DNA from: Lepisosteus oculatus
Taxonomy: Eukaryota; Chordata; Actinopteri; Semionotiformes; Lepisosteidae
DNA: 64,000 nt
Reading direction: 5' to 3'
Assembly (NCBI RefSeq): GCF_040954835.1
Contig: NC_090703.1
Span: 9,605,001-9,669,000 of the forward strand
The position numbers and the translations under genes are program-made. Of this stretch, positions 1-18,584 are shown in pieces; the first letter of the stretch is position 1, and every line of letters begins with the position of its first letter. The notes under the pieces were generated by a model. The model had not been told where the DNA came from and did not search any database. It saw only the letters and a program-made list of their open reading frames with translations.

Positions 1-6169
<6,169 letters not shown>

Positions 6170-6620
6170 GATTTCTTCGACTGTATTCCCTGACTATTTT
6201 TTTTCTTTCTCTCTCTCTCCCCCAAGTTTGGTCCCCAGTGCACGCGCCGCTGTGCAATGTTCATCATCCCCTCTAGAAATTCCCTTTTTATCCAACAGGT
6301 CCATCCCAACAGGGGTCAGGGCTGAGCAGCCAATCAGCATCAAGGAAGTAATTAGGAATTTCAGGGAAATACTTTCTCGTCACGACCGAAACCTGTGTTT
6401 TTCTACCGCTGAAAGTATTAACAAACACTACGGAGTTCGTTGCTTGTTCAAGTGCCACAGGACATCTGACGCTTTCGTAAAAGTAATATCTGCAGAGGAG
6501 AGCCCTCAGTATGCAGTGAGCGCTTTTAAATTGACGGAGGGTTAGCCCAAGGAATTAGTTCAAAATTCAGTTGTGGTGTTCACACTGATTATATTTCGTT
6601 TTACTTCGAGTTCGACTATA
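6170..6620 (-). promoter_or_regulatory. VSX2 5' UTR / promoter-proximal region
   Basis: Pyrimidine-rich sequence directly upstream of the ATG, then a moderately GC-rich stretch (6230-6330). No TATA box was placed. A long antisense reading frame here is a shadow of exon 1. The transcription start cannot be read from sequence. Confidence 0.4.
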
Positions 6621-8939
6621 CTAGGGGATATGTGACACCATAACAACCACCTGTATAGTATTGTATATTAGCTTGTAGACGTTAGCAATTGCAGTATATA
6701 GCGTGTAAGTAAATACATTTGGAAATGCGTGTTAAATGCCTGTTTTGATCAATTCTATAGCAGGTCTGTCAGAGTGAGACCATGGCTGCAAGATACAGGC
6801 CGCAAGACTGTGTAAAACACAAAAAATATCTAATTCTAAGGTCTAGATCTACGAGATATCTATCAACCTTTTTAACGCGTTAAATGAAGGGTTGAGTCAA
6901 GTGCAAAACCGATGTCCCGAAAATCTCTACAGCCTATTTGTTTTCTAGCATAATCCTTCTTTCCGTATTTCTGCTTCAGATAAATAGATAATTGATCTCC
7001 AGATGCCCCTGAATAGAACCACGAGCATAAAATCAAAGTCCTTCCAAAAATGACAGCTGGTAGCTTAAAACAGATTTCTGGGTCCTTACCGCTGTTAACA
7101 GCTAATTGTATCACTATATTGCACGTGAAAAGAAGCTATATAGTATATATATATAAAATGAGAGTTATGATTAACACAGTAAACGAAATTTTCGTTTTCA
7201 TGACCGAGTGATGACAGAAGTATTTATAATCGCCCCCACGCTGCAGAGCTAAACAGCTAAGACAAGCGCCGCGGAAACAGGACAGCAAATCGAGACTAAC
7301 ACCGTAGCTTCCAAGCAAGAGCACCCAGATTTATCGGAGAATTCGTTGTACTGGTCCGACCAACTTATATTACTTATATAGGTTTTGCATTGCAAGAAAA
7401 AAACATCAACAAGGCATATTTTGAAAATAGCAATTTTTGTGTTTTTTAAACATTCGGCAGGTTAGTGCTGTAGCTTCGAGGTTGGTAGTGATGTAACTTC
7501 TTGGAAATATTTAAGATATCTGATTCAACGTTTTAATACGTTGGCGTATCTTGAAAAAAAGTACTTTACCATACGTTCGATATTCCGCATGACGTTTATT
7601 ATGCATCAGTCATGATAAACGTGATTTGATAATATTATATATTTTTAGAGCCTGTGTGTTGCATAATTAATATATCACGCTTGCGTAGTTCCTATTCATA
7701 TTTTTGTTAATGGATTTTTTTCCCCCCATTTTAGATTCTAATCCGTTAGTGGAAACCGAAACAGTTATTCTCTTCAAATGCTTTACTGGTATTTTCTTTC
7801 GATATAAAATCGCTTATTTTGGATAGGGAAAACAGATTATATTTAATATTTTGATGGCATGATCAGATTATTGCTAAAAATGTCTGATTGAGGTACATTT
7901 CATTTGGTGAACTTAAATACAAGATTCATGGTAAAGCTGAAACATGAACTTGACTTTAAAGGATATTAAGCTGTTTCATATTATATAAATATACGGATTT
8001 TGCAGTAGAACAAGGACTGCTAACGTACAAATAGAGTATCGACAGGAATCATGTCCAAGGGGACGCGAGCAGATGGAGATCAACATCTCTTCTGTTTTAA
8101 TTGTCAAGACCAGGAGCTTTTCTCTGGCTCTCCGGAAAGCAAGGAGAGAGTTTTTTTTTGCAGATAGAGTCAAACTCTTTAATGAAACAACACATGTAAA
8201 GTAAAAATCAATAAGAATTGTGAGAGTCTTTACTTTCACTGGTTGAACCTCACACATAGTATCCAGTCTCTGTACATTTTTTTTCCAGGACTATAATCCC
8301 CGCCTCATCAGCTCGTAAAAGAAGCTCTTATCTGTAGGATAAAGCCCTCATTTTGCGACAAATCAGCTTAATTTGGAGTAGTTTAGAACGGGTCTCTGCT
8401 GGATTTGAATATCAAATTATCTTTGTATTATTAATGCTTGAGCAAAGGCAATATGGAGTGCTATTTCCTATCTCCCTCGACATAAAAAAATAAATTTAAA
8501 TGTTAAGTTTCTTGATAGGTCAATTTTCCGTTAAGCAAGATGACAAATCACACCTCCTGGCGTAGATATCGGTATAAAGGATCATATTGTAGCTGTATAG
8601 ACCGAAAAAATACGTTAATCTTGTCCTTTTAAATCAAGCAAGCAGAAGTGACAGTTGACCCATTCGAAGAAATGCCGGCTAGTGTAATGTCTGTTTAACC
8701 CCCCCAAAACAAAACAAAACAAAACAAAACATTTTAACGATTTCAATAGGTTATTTTTTTCCGGAATATTTTCAACCCACCCGCCCCAGAAATATATATT
8801 GTGCTTTTAAATCATGAAGAACAGAAATAAAAGAAACACTAATTCAAGTAATTTCAGTATTGTCCTCGCACCGCCTTTCTGTATTTTGTTTACTACTGAA
8901 CAAAAATGCAACTTATGAGGTATTCAATTAAAATTGCAT
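6620..8939. other. Gene-free VSX2 upstream DNA
   Basis: AT-rich, without recognisable genes. An (AAAAC)5 repeat is at 8706-8730. Runs rich in AT dinucleotides occur near 7140 and 7650. Confidence 0.6.
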
Positions 8940-9060
8940 CTACTAATAGCATTTCAGACATTAATTACTAATTAAGCGGAATAACTAATTAATTAAAAGG
9001 CGTCTCACAAATATTAATCCCCGATGTCTAGAGATTAATTTACATATGTTAATTCGTTTT
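8940..9060. promoter_or_regulatory. Homeodomain-site cluster, candidate VSX2 enhancer
   Basis: Within 120 bp there are at least four TAATTA-type sites (TTAATTA, CTAATTAAG, ACTAATTAATTAAAAG), a TAATCC (OTX/CRX-type) site near 9015 and further TTAATT cores. It lies 2.8 kb upstream of VSX2. Function is inferred; the base AT-richness makes chance sites likely. Confidence 0.35.
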
Positions 9061-12000
9061 CTATAAAGATTTTGGGGGCGTTCAAAAATAATACCATCAT
9101 GTTTTTAATTAAAATGTCTGTAGAAAAAACAGTATTGGATGAACAGAATTGCATATTTCTTGATTTACATCGATTCCACTCAGTAATTAACCTCCACATG
9201 ATCCGAAAATGGTCATTTTTAACCTATTTCAGAATATGTGCAGAAACAACATCCAATAACAGCCCGATATAACGAACTAGATTCCCCACTTAAAGTCAGA
9301 TTTTTATTTAGAACCCCGTTGATCTTGTTTGAACACCAAACTTTCTAGTGCATTTCATCCAAAAACTGATATTCTACATACGACATAGATGCGTTAGAAA
9401 AAAATGTTTTCGTGGGAATATCATTTGAAAATGACCCTTCAAAGACAGTCGTTCCTGACAGAAGACAGGGGCGTCCTTACAAAGTAAGTGGCTTTATCTA
9501 TTAACCAAGTGGCTCACGCAAGAGGTGAATCTACCAGGTCGGTCAACAGGTTCACTCTACCCAAGACTCAAATGAAGGGAGACTATTGGCACAGACACCT
9601 TTCAGGATTTAAATTTGTTATGAATTAATGTGATTTGTAAATCGTTTTACATTCTAATTCTACAAATACAAAACTATTCGATTTGGGATCTGTTTACACT
9701 GCGTTTGGAGATTTATTTCTGCAGAATGGGCTGTAGAACAGTAAAATAAAATGAGTTTCTGGGAATCCCTCGTGATGATAGGAAGTTAAACGTGTGCGTG
9801 TTGGCCAGGTATTTTTTAATTATAGATATGCAGTTGTCTCTATTCTATCATCATGCAAATACAAGTTAATAAGTGTAGCTGTGTATAATATCTATAAGTA
9901 CACAATGCACCACAGCATCTATTTGTGCTAATCAAATGTGTTTAGTATTTAATCGAAGGTACTGCTAACAGTTCTTGAGTTCTTGGTCGGATTTCTGCCG
10001 GGGGTACCCTTTGTACAGAGTCCTCGCGCACACCTTGGTGCATGTTCTGTCAGGGACATCTTTGATTTCTGTGCTGGCTCTAGTTTCCTCCCATAGTCCA
10101 AAGGCAAAAAGTTGAGATTAACTGGCTTCTCTGAACTGTTCCCTGTGAACGTGCTCTGGCTAAACCCTTCCTTGCATTAAACGATCATTGAAAACGGATG
10201 GATAGATTTTTGAAGCCTACAAATGTATTAAAACCACTTAAAATACAACGAAAACAAATATGGAGCTATCACCGAGATCTAGTTTAAGCATAAATATGCA
10301 GTTCAGCGCCATTTATGTGCGTGGAACACAGGGATTGTTTGCTTTTATTTTAATATGATCCCTGGCGACATGGGATATATGTAAAATTTAAAATGGCTTT
10401 TTAAATCATATTTCATAACTCATAGCAAGTTTCAAGCCCGAAAGGTCTCGGTGCTAGTAATCTTCCTTCTCCTGCTTTTGGGGAGCTGTTCGTGGTCCTC
10501 TTGACTCCCGGGATCAATAACACCCCTCCCTATACAGGCCTTTACACAGGTACCTTTTCCTGCCACATCAAGAGCATAGGGATGCCCCAGAATTAAGATT
10601 AAAGCTTTACTAATTCAAGAAATTAAAGAAGCTTTAACTTTTTTTCCTGCATAGCACCTTGTTACTCCTTTATGGTAAGACATGGTACGCGTCTTCCCTC
10701 TTCCCAGCATGCTCCGCTGCCGTCTATTATAATAATAATAACAACAATAATAATAATCATTCTTTGCATTTCTATAGCGTTTTCCAACATTAGAGTTCCT
10801 AATTTCATATCCACTTAATCAATCATTGAGCTGCAGCCCCTCCTGGTCCTTGGTAATGTTTGACAGCCATCATGCACAAAATGCACCACTGTACAGCGGA
10901 TCAAGTGGAGAAGGGTGGAACGACTCTGCCGGTTCAGTTAGGCAGGGGATTTGGGGGAAACCAGATTATTCAAATCAAGAATGGAATTTACCTTTAATAA
11001 CCGAATAGTCAGCACCTCAGTCGCCCCAGTCACCAGTTATTAAATTCTCATCTGAGCACCACCTACTGGTCACCAGTCACCATCACCCGTTTATAGCAGC
11101 AACCTGGTTTTCCTCCGAGACCTCCCATTCCAGTACTGACAAGACCCAGCCCTGCTTAGCTCCTGAATCTGAGGAAATCAGGCTACAGGGAGGGAATACT
11201 GCAGCCCGAATGGCCTTGGTTACACGCAACAGACTGATTCTCTTTCGTTTTAAGTAGGCATGTCCACCTACAGCGAGCAGAATCTGAATCAGAGACAATC
11301 TGAAATCTCGTTGCTCTGGTGCGAGGTGGCATTTAACAGCGTGTATTTTACCAGGGATGAATCTAAAAGAAAACAAGAAAAACAGCAACGAATCCTGTCC
11401 TCTCCCCAGCTCATTCTGGCACATCTGTAACCTGGCACACTGTCTTCCAGAAACAGACAGGGTTCTGTGTTCTCCAGAGCTTTTATTGCCTTGTTTCAAA
11501 AGTATACGTGGTTTAAACATTGCACGGATGCCATCCCGTTTAGATCTCACATGTTGCACCTGCCTGCACTTTTTAATGATTATCCGGAACCATTATTTTT
11601 AAAACCAAAATGTAGATAGTGTATACCAACGATAAATAGCACACCCCAGACCATGTTACCAGCAGTAATCACAGTGCCTGTAAATAATCACACACTGATT
11701 CTGTAAATTCCTTAGACCTTGGCTCGTGATTTTGAAATCTGACAGGTTGCTTTCACAGACAAAGAGGAGTGCTGCAGGAGGTTACGGCAGCTTGTGGATT
11801 CTCCCAAGGAGCACAGGCTAATCCTATCCCTGGCACATATTTTTCAGGGGTTCTTTCCTGAAAATTATGGTTACGAAAAGGAAACAATAAACCCAAGTGA
11901 TAGGGAGCAAATGAGACATGGTGCCCAGTCCAAAGCTGTACGGAGTTCCTTCTGAAAGCACACAGCTGCAGCAGAGGCAGAGAAGTGCAGTTCGCATGAG

Positions 12001-12200
12001 GTAAGGCAGAGGAGTCACATCGAAGGTGTTTGCTGCTTTCTCTGATGCAGATGATAGATTTTCCTCTCCCTCTGTTGGTGAGCTCCATGTAATCAGCTGA
12101 GAACAAAGGGGATTGCATTTGACACAGTTATACTGCACTGGCATGGACAGAGGGCAAAATATTTCTGTCTCATTTTGTTGTTTTGTGTATTTTTTTATAT
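9061..12200. other. Gene-free VSX2-LIN52 interval, left part
   Basis: No gene found. Contains a worn dispersed repeat near 10080-10205 and a short ATA/ACA microsatellite at 10726-10758. Reading frames at 11083-11602 overlap on both strands and show no family features. Confidence 0.6.
10080..10205 (-). repeat. Worn copy of the 'fish 3-prime-end' dispersed repeat
   Basis: 'gtttcctcccatagtccaaa', 'taactggcttct' and a terminal 'gaaaacggatgg' match, with decay, the better copies at 36735-37010 and 41378-41570 in the same orientation. Confidence 0.45.
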
Positions 12201-12219
12201 GCTGAGTTCTAATCCTTCT

Positions 12220-12430
12220 GCTAATCAGCTATTATTAAATTATAGCGCAGTTTCATTCGCTTAGACATAATTTGTGGCACACTTTGGACATCTGGACAGA
12301 TAATTATGCGGAGATAATTTGCGGAAATGAAGTAAAGCCTTCGATGGAAGCGGAGATAACACAAACCTCAGTGAAGTGCCATGTGGTAATGAGTAAATTA
12401 ATACACTGATTTATCTGAGGCAGTTGGCAG
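12220..12430. promoter_or_regulatory. Candidate conserved non-coding block A
   Basis: Non-repetitive, complex sequence with CTAATCAG, ATAATTATG, GATAATTTG and TAAATTAAT cores and no reading frame. It has the look of developmental non-coding elements near homeobox genes; conservation was not tested. Confidence 0.3.
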
Positions 12431-13529
12431 TCACAGGTCTACCATGATCCTGCCAGAGGTGACCAGGCTCGCTCTGCACATGGTAGCTGAATCACAGGAC
12501 CTGTAACAGGTTTTACATATGTAATCTTTTCAAACGGCTTGTGACAAAAGCTGCACTTGACCACTTGTCTTCAAGGCTCACCCATTTCATGCATGCCCCA
12601 AAAAAACGTTGTCACTTAAGGGAATGATGACCCTACATATTGCAGACGTACACATATTGTGTTAACGTGCCAAGCTGTTCTGTTGTGCACAATAAGGGAA
12701 GGTACACTGTAATCCTGTCTGAACTAGGGGTTAATCAGATTTAGAAACATGAAAACCTGCACAGTTCTGCAACCTCTCTGTAGTTTTATGTATGCAGCTA
12801 CCACTACATGCATATGCTGATGGTCTGTCTCCATGGATACAGAGCCCGTTCTTGTGTTGTTTGTGGGGAATGCATTCTCAGCAAGTGCAAGACAACATTT
12901 TGGAAGGGGTGAGTGTAGTGATGTCCTTGTGTGAAGTGACAGTGGGAGTGGTATCTTGTTCAGAAGTAGTTCCGAGCAAAGCATTTTTTATCACTGCTGA
13001 CAACTAACTATGTGAAACTCTAGTCTCTCTTTAATACACAATGTTTAGGGCTCTGCAGTATACGAACTATCTGGTCTTCGAGGCAATCAGTGGAGTATAT
13101 TGAATTGTATGTGCAGTATGGAGTTAAGTACCACTCTTAAAAATAATCTCTAATTAGCTCGGGTTTCACTTTGGTAACAAACAAAACTGCAATAAAAATA
13201 TAGTTTAACCTTAAAATGAGCCTTTTATATCTCTGATGGTTCACAACTGAAATAGCGAGCGATCATATCACCTTCGTCTCCAGACAGTCTCTTCAATCCA
13301 ACAACAGCTTCACATCTGGAATGCGTCATCAGTTAATTGGTCTTCTGCAGGAATGAATGCTAGCTGGCCTTTGGAATGTTGTGCACTCATTGAACTAAAT
13401 ACATAATAATGAAAGATATGGATGCATTTTTGAAATAAAACATAATTTGCATCTGATCCATATTCTCAAAGCTTTTCCATCCAACGGCTAAAATAAAAAA
13501 AGAATGTTTTTTCCCCCCCCAAAAAAAGC

Positions 13530-13880
13530 ATTCACAATTACCTGATCACCAGTTGAAACTAATTAGAAGCCATTAAGTGGAAATTTCATTACGGGTAATG
13601 AAGAAATCAATGTTATCATGATATGCTAATGATACATCACCCAGACAAGACAAACCCATCTATTCATCTGCAGCCTGAGCTAGTTTAAATTAAATCCCAG
13701 GCTCACAGACCAGTCAATTTTGGTGAAGTTCGTAGCCCCCACTCTTCAGCCACTTCTATTATAATCAGGCAATGCTTTGTTGTTTATTGTTAGGAGAACC
13801 CCTAAAGCTTTTAATAATCCATCTACATATGAAAATGACTGCAGCCTGATTTACATGCATAAGAAGGATGTACTAATAAG
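13530..13880. promoter_or_regulatory. Candidate conserved non-coding block B
   Basis: Contains ACTAATTAGAAG, CATTACGGGTAATG (an inverted pair of ATTAC cores), GCTAATGATA and TTTAATAATCC. No gene or repeat features. Function inferred. Confidence 0.3.
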
Positions 13881-14639
13881 GCTGTAGATTAAGAGAAGAT
13901 TTAGTTCAGTCGTTCGTGTAGATTGGGTGTCCCATCAAAGGCCAGAAGATCTGACGACTGAAGATTAAAAGACAAACAGCTGTTGCAAAAATTTGTTGTT
14001 TTTTTTTATTCCATTGCAGACTTGTGGACTTTTTAGCATGCGCCCGACTGTTCCTAAGCCTGTGTCTGCTGATGTCAGGGGAAAGGCCTCTGGTCTAAGT
14101 GCTGTACTAGCAGATGAGCTACGGATTTCAGAAAGCAGTGGAACCTAGAACAGTCCTAGTGCGAGGAACAAAATTTAAAATTGTTGAAATATTGTAATGA
14201 TAGGAGAGCGCGTGAGGAAAACACAAACCTGACAAACCGGGCAGTGATTGCATTACAGAGAGCCAAGCAAGCTAAACACGAATGAGATTCCAGAGCAGGA
14301 CACTGTCTTCGAAAACAATTCTGCAGAGTGCCACAGTTAAAACAGTTGCTTTCATTTTCTTAACATTGTCCGGTTTTCAGACATTCTGTAGTTACCGTTA
14401 CAGTTTCAGAACAAAAGTGTGGGTTTTCAGTTCCCTGACACGCTTGATGCTTGTATCAAATAGATAATCTTGGCATCAGGATGAATCTGATTTGAACTCT
14501 GACCTCTGTAAAAGAAAGCCAGGACAAATATCCCATGGCAGCCAGGTGACAGAAAATGAATTAGAGCCAAAAAGCCACAGGACAAAAAGGCAATTTCCAA
14601 TGGTTTCTCCACTTGTTGTTTTCATTTTGATACCTGACC

Positions 14640-14850
14640 ATTTAATTGAACAGCTGCGCGATTAGCCGGTTCTCATCATTATAAATACTCAAAGACCTTT
14701 CACTTTGGAGGAAGTGTTAATGAGCTTTGTGATGGGTTTGCATTAGCTGCCTCTCTTACATGAGCCAGGGCTCTTTACATACTGCATAAACGGGATTGTT
14801 CAGTCTGTAATCTAAAATTAATCATGGCTGTGTAAGCGCTCCAGTGCCGT
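14640..14850. promoter_or_regulatory. Candidate conserved non-coding block C
   Basis: E-boxes (CAGCTG), GATTAGCC, GTTAATGAGC, GCATTAGCTG and AAATTAATC cores in complex sequence without reading frames. Function inferred. Confidence 0.28.
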
Positions 14851-15654
14851 TTTGTTTTATGTCGTATTATTGACGACAGTTTTTTATAACGTTAATGTGC
14901 TATATATGGAAATAAAGGATCAACATGAGACAATTCTAGCAGATGACAAAAGTTTTCACGATGAGGAATTAGCCACTACGCCCCATGCTGACCGGGTGGG
15001 TTAGTGTGCTCGTGCCAGCTGTTCCATAACCTTGTACTACTATTAAAAAGTGCTGCCAGATATGTGTTATACATCCTGAAAGACACTGAAAATGCAACAG
15101 GTGAGCCAGGTCCACATGCTTGAGCTGTGTTGTTATTGCCTTTTGGAATGTTAAAACACCATCCTGACATATTGTATGTAACCAGGTTATTTAAAGTAGG
15201 TGAGCTCAATTTATTTTTCATTAATATAACTGAAATTGAAATCAAGCACTCTACTGTAAATTCTGCTACTTCCTAGACAACACAAATGTATAAAGGGAAG
15301 CCAGCAGGCAGTCTCTATGCTCTAGGATACAGGGACAGTACCCTTGTATGTAGTAAAGTATGTAGTGTACAGGGAAAGTTGGTATCCTATTGTCGTCCCT
15401 CATTGTATTCAGACAGTATGGTATTGTATGCTTGTGCAGCAACACAACCTGTAACTAAATTAAATGGGACCAGAATGAACAGAAAGTTGCGCGATGACAA
15501 ATAATAGAAAAACCGGATTTTCTATGTATATCCAGAGAAATAAAGGACCTTGAATGGTTTCCCAAGACCCTGTCAAGTGGGAAATGCACTCCTGACACAA
15601 AGCGAGTTTGCTACCTCCAGCTTTCTCAGGGCTCTTCCACAATAGCTTGTTTCT

Positions 15655-15790
15655 GAGCTGCCTGTCGGCATTGCTTAATTAGGCGAGGAGTTGATTAATT
15701 TGTGGTAATTGACAGCTAATTAAAGGCTCGAGGGCACATCGAATTGACGTTTATCAGGGTGGTTGGGGCTCAGAGGGGTCAGGGAGAAGT
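15655..15790. promoter_or_regulatory. Dense homeodomain-site block D, candidate enhancer
   Basis: Four paired homeodomain-type sites in about 50 bp: CTTAATTAGG (15674-15683), TTGATTAATTTG (15691-15702), GGTAATTGAC (15704-15713) and GCTAATTAAAGG (15715-15726). Local GC content is moderate, which makes chance clustering less likely than at 8940. About 9.5 kb upstream of VSX2. Confidence 0.4.
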
Positions 15791-16539
15791 GTTGCTGATG
15801 GCTGGCTTTTAGGGATCCCCGTCCTTAGGAAGTGACCCCAACATCAGCAACACGTCACGACAGGCGGAAAGTATCTGAGCTTCCTGCTCAGGAAAGGTCT
15901 GAAGCACAAACACACTTGTAGACCAAATTTTTCATTTGAGCATCCAAGGAAAGAGTTTGATGGATTCTTTAAAAATAAATTTGTGATTAATTTTGTTCTC
16001 TTACCCGAAACCAAAAGGCTCTCACTTTAAAGTAGACAGGTTACTGTGCGTCATAAATCCATAATTCCCATCTTATAATGAAATCTTCTGAACTTCCACA
16101 TCAGGCATTCAAAGAAAGTCTATAAACTATCATACACAACAAAGTGGAAAGAAGTAGCATTCTTTGAGAAATCCATCTGTAAACAGAAAAAACATGTGAA
16201 ACTTGTTTCCTCTGGAACAATAGAGAACATTGTTAAATATACAACAATTTTGTGTGAATAGTTTACCTGTTGTCTTGTGCAAATGATTACTGATAACAAT
16301 TGGGGAACTCGAAGAGCATCTCATAGTCCCGAGTGAAAGGTCAGACACCTGTCCGCATTTCTATTGACCTACCAAAAAAGGCTCAACAGGAGTCTCAGAA
16401 TGCACAATAATATTACTGTCAGCACTGCAGTACATTTGTGATGTGTGGAGGGAGAAAAGAGAACTCAGTGCACCTCCCATTTATAAAAACGTTTTGAAAA
16501 TTTTACATGAACTCCAAAACATCTTGTCTGGGAAATATA

Positions 16540-17070
16540 GAGCAGCCGTTTTTGCAGTGGCTGTCGAAACCCGTGTGAATCGGAAAGACAATTAGGGGCT
16601 TATTAGCTGCCTGGGGAGATGTGTAACTTGTGCAGTAACCACTTGCCAAAATGGCCAAAGTTTTAGCGACATCTCCAGCTGAGAACAGTCCGAAGCATTG
16701 TCTCACCTAATTACAATGAATGGGTCTCTTTTTGTTTCCAATTCGCCATGCTTGTCCGATTCTCTTTTTGCCTGACCGCTAACTCTGTCCACGGTGGAAG
16801 TGTGCTAATTAGAAAAGAAATGGCCCTAGTAATTATGTCAACTCTTGTTACAATGGACGACAATGCGCAATATTATTTTTATGCAATGTTTTGTGTAAGG
16901 CCTCCGCTTCCAATTCTCATTAAGTGAAAAATTGCATCATACAGAGGACTAGTCCAGTGTCAGAGCTACTTATATTTCCAGACCTAAAGAAGCGGTTTAA
17001 CGGAGAATGTCTGTGAAATGGTGCAGGCATGAAGTTATTGCCCTAATTAATAAGTTTCAGGCCCTCCAAA
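16540..17070. promoter_or_regulatory. Candidate conserved non-coding block E
   Basis: About 500 bp of complex, repeat-free sequence with GACAATTAGG, CCTAATTAC, GCTAATTAG (16804-16812), AGTAATTATG and CCTAATTAATAAG (17042-17054). No reading frame with family features. Just downstream of LIN52. Function inferred. Confidence 0.38.
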
Positions 17071-18528
17071 CAGTTTCTACATTAAGGTGACTGCAGGAAA
17101 TTTAGTTTTTTTTACATGAGAATCCTTTCTTTTGCCAGCTGCCTCCCTAGTTCATCTCTTCCAAATTCTGCCAGTAAGGTTTACTCTAAAAATCAGTCCC
17201 AATCAACCAATTTTCATTTGACATACTTGAGACCTAAACTTTAACCAAATAGCTAAACTGAAGACATCTTACAAGTTAACTTAGTTTGTATAAAGAATAT
17301 ATAGCTTTTATAAAATTAACAAGTGTCATTTCAGACGTGGGGCCAGATCAACATATAACACTGAACTACCCACCAATTGCAAGCTTGGCTTTCTGAGTTT
17401 TCTGGAGGGCTGTTGTGTTAGCGAGCATTCATTCCAGTTCAGTCTTAACATGTCACACCAGTTGTTTACTGGCTTAACTGGACAAATTTTACATGTTTTC
17501 ACAGTTCTTCAGGTGCTGTTGATTTAAAGACTCAGACCCTGCGGACACATGCACTCCAAGACTAGGATTGGATACTTCTGAGCTAGGGCTTACTATACAG
17601 TATGGATAAATGCTCATAATTAATTCCAAAAGAGAACATTAACTTCTTCTACTACTACTAAGAACTACTTTAAAACACCTCACAACAATGAATGCGATCT
17701 TAAACAAAAAAGATGTTCGTTGGCCATTTCCAAGAAAAAAAAAGCAATCAATTACAAAACCCATGAAATGCCTGCATTACCCTTCCACAATGGAATGAAT
17801 TAGCTTCAAACTTGGATCTTCCAGCAGCTTCATGTGAAGGCAAGTAAACATATTATAAAAGGAATTCATACTCAAACTAACAGTCTCAAAATTATTTTAT
17901 TCACAATTACAGTTTAACACAGAACTCACTTAAAAGAGACAATAAAATGTTAATGTAGAATTGCAATAAGATGAATGGTACAGAAAACAAGACATTTATA
18001 TATATATAAAAAAAAAAACTCAGAGAGAAAGTCTAAGGAGGGCTACCTTACTAGTGCAAGTACAGAAATGAAACGTATCGTCCTGGAGCTGGTTGAAAAA
18101 GAAAACGTTTGAAAGCCGTACTGGATTCAAAACTGTGGGGCTTTAGCTCACTGAAGCTGGTGAGTCTACAAGCGTGGGATGAATTCTGGGATGCTTGAGT
18201 ACCATTTGTGGCAATGTAGCTTTGCAAGGTGATTGCTCTCCTGTGGTTCCAATTTTGTAGTACTGTCACTGATCAATAAGGGAGAAGTCAGTTTGTTGAA
18301 ATTAAGTCAGAAGTCTATTTATGAACTGACAAAATGGCTACACATCAATGGCATGTACAAGACTGGCCTGTTCAGTTCACTCCCGGGTGCTTTTTTCCAG
18401 GTGTCCCGAATGTTCATGATGCCGCAGTAAGAGAGCCTGCTGCACACTGTGGAGATGCTCTACAAGTGTTCTTCAATCTTATCACCAATCACACGTTTGT
18501 TTACTGAAGTCCTACTGACCAAAGACGA
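17071..18528 (-). other. LIN52 downstream flank and probable 3' UTR
   Basis: From the LIN52 stop leftwards the sequence probably forms the 3' UTR to about 17880. A short AT repeat is at 17998-18020. Nothing else recognised. Confidence 0.45.
17896..17901 (-). terminator. Candidate LIN52 poly(A) signal
   Basis: AATAAA on the minus strand, about 630 nt downstream of the LIN52 stop codon. No closer hexamer was clearly better, but the 3' end was not otherwise supported, so this is an inference from position. Confidence 0.35.
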
Positions 18529-18584
18529 TTACTTCTTGGGTTTCTCCAAAATATTCAGAAATTTTCCTCTGGTCATTTCTCTGG
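18529..18584 (-). CDS. LIN52: LIN52 terminal coding exon (exon 6)
   Basis: This 56-nt exon completes the Ser codon split after exon 5 (T|CC) and encodes [17 protein letters not shown] and a TAA stop. The acceptor reads tttttcag. It lies 17.4 kb from exon 5 and is too short to show as an open reading frame, so it is easily missed. A GC/AC alternating repeat starts about 50 nt upstream of the acceptor. Confidence 0.96.

Noticed and set aside
11083-12144. Several overlapping 80-158-residue frames on both strands
   Set aside because: No conserved motifs, frames overlap one another antisense, and no start or splice context.
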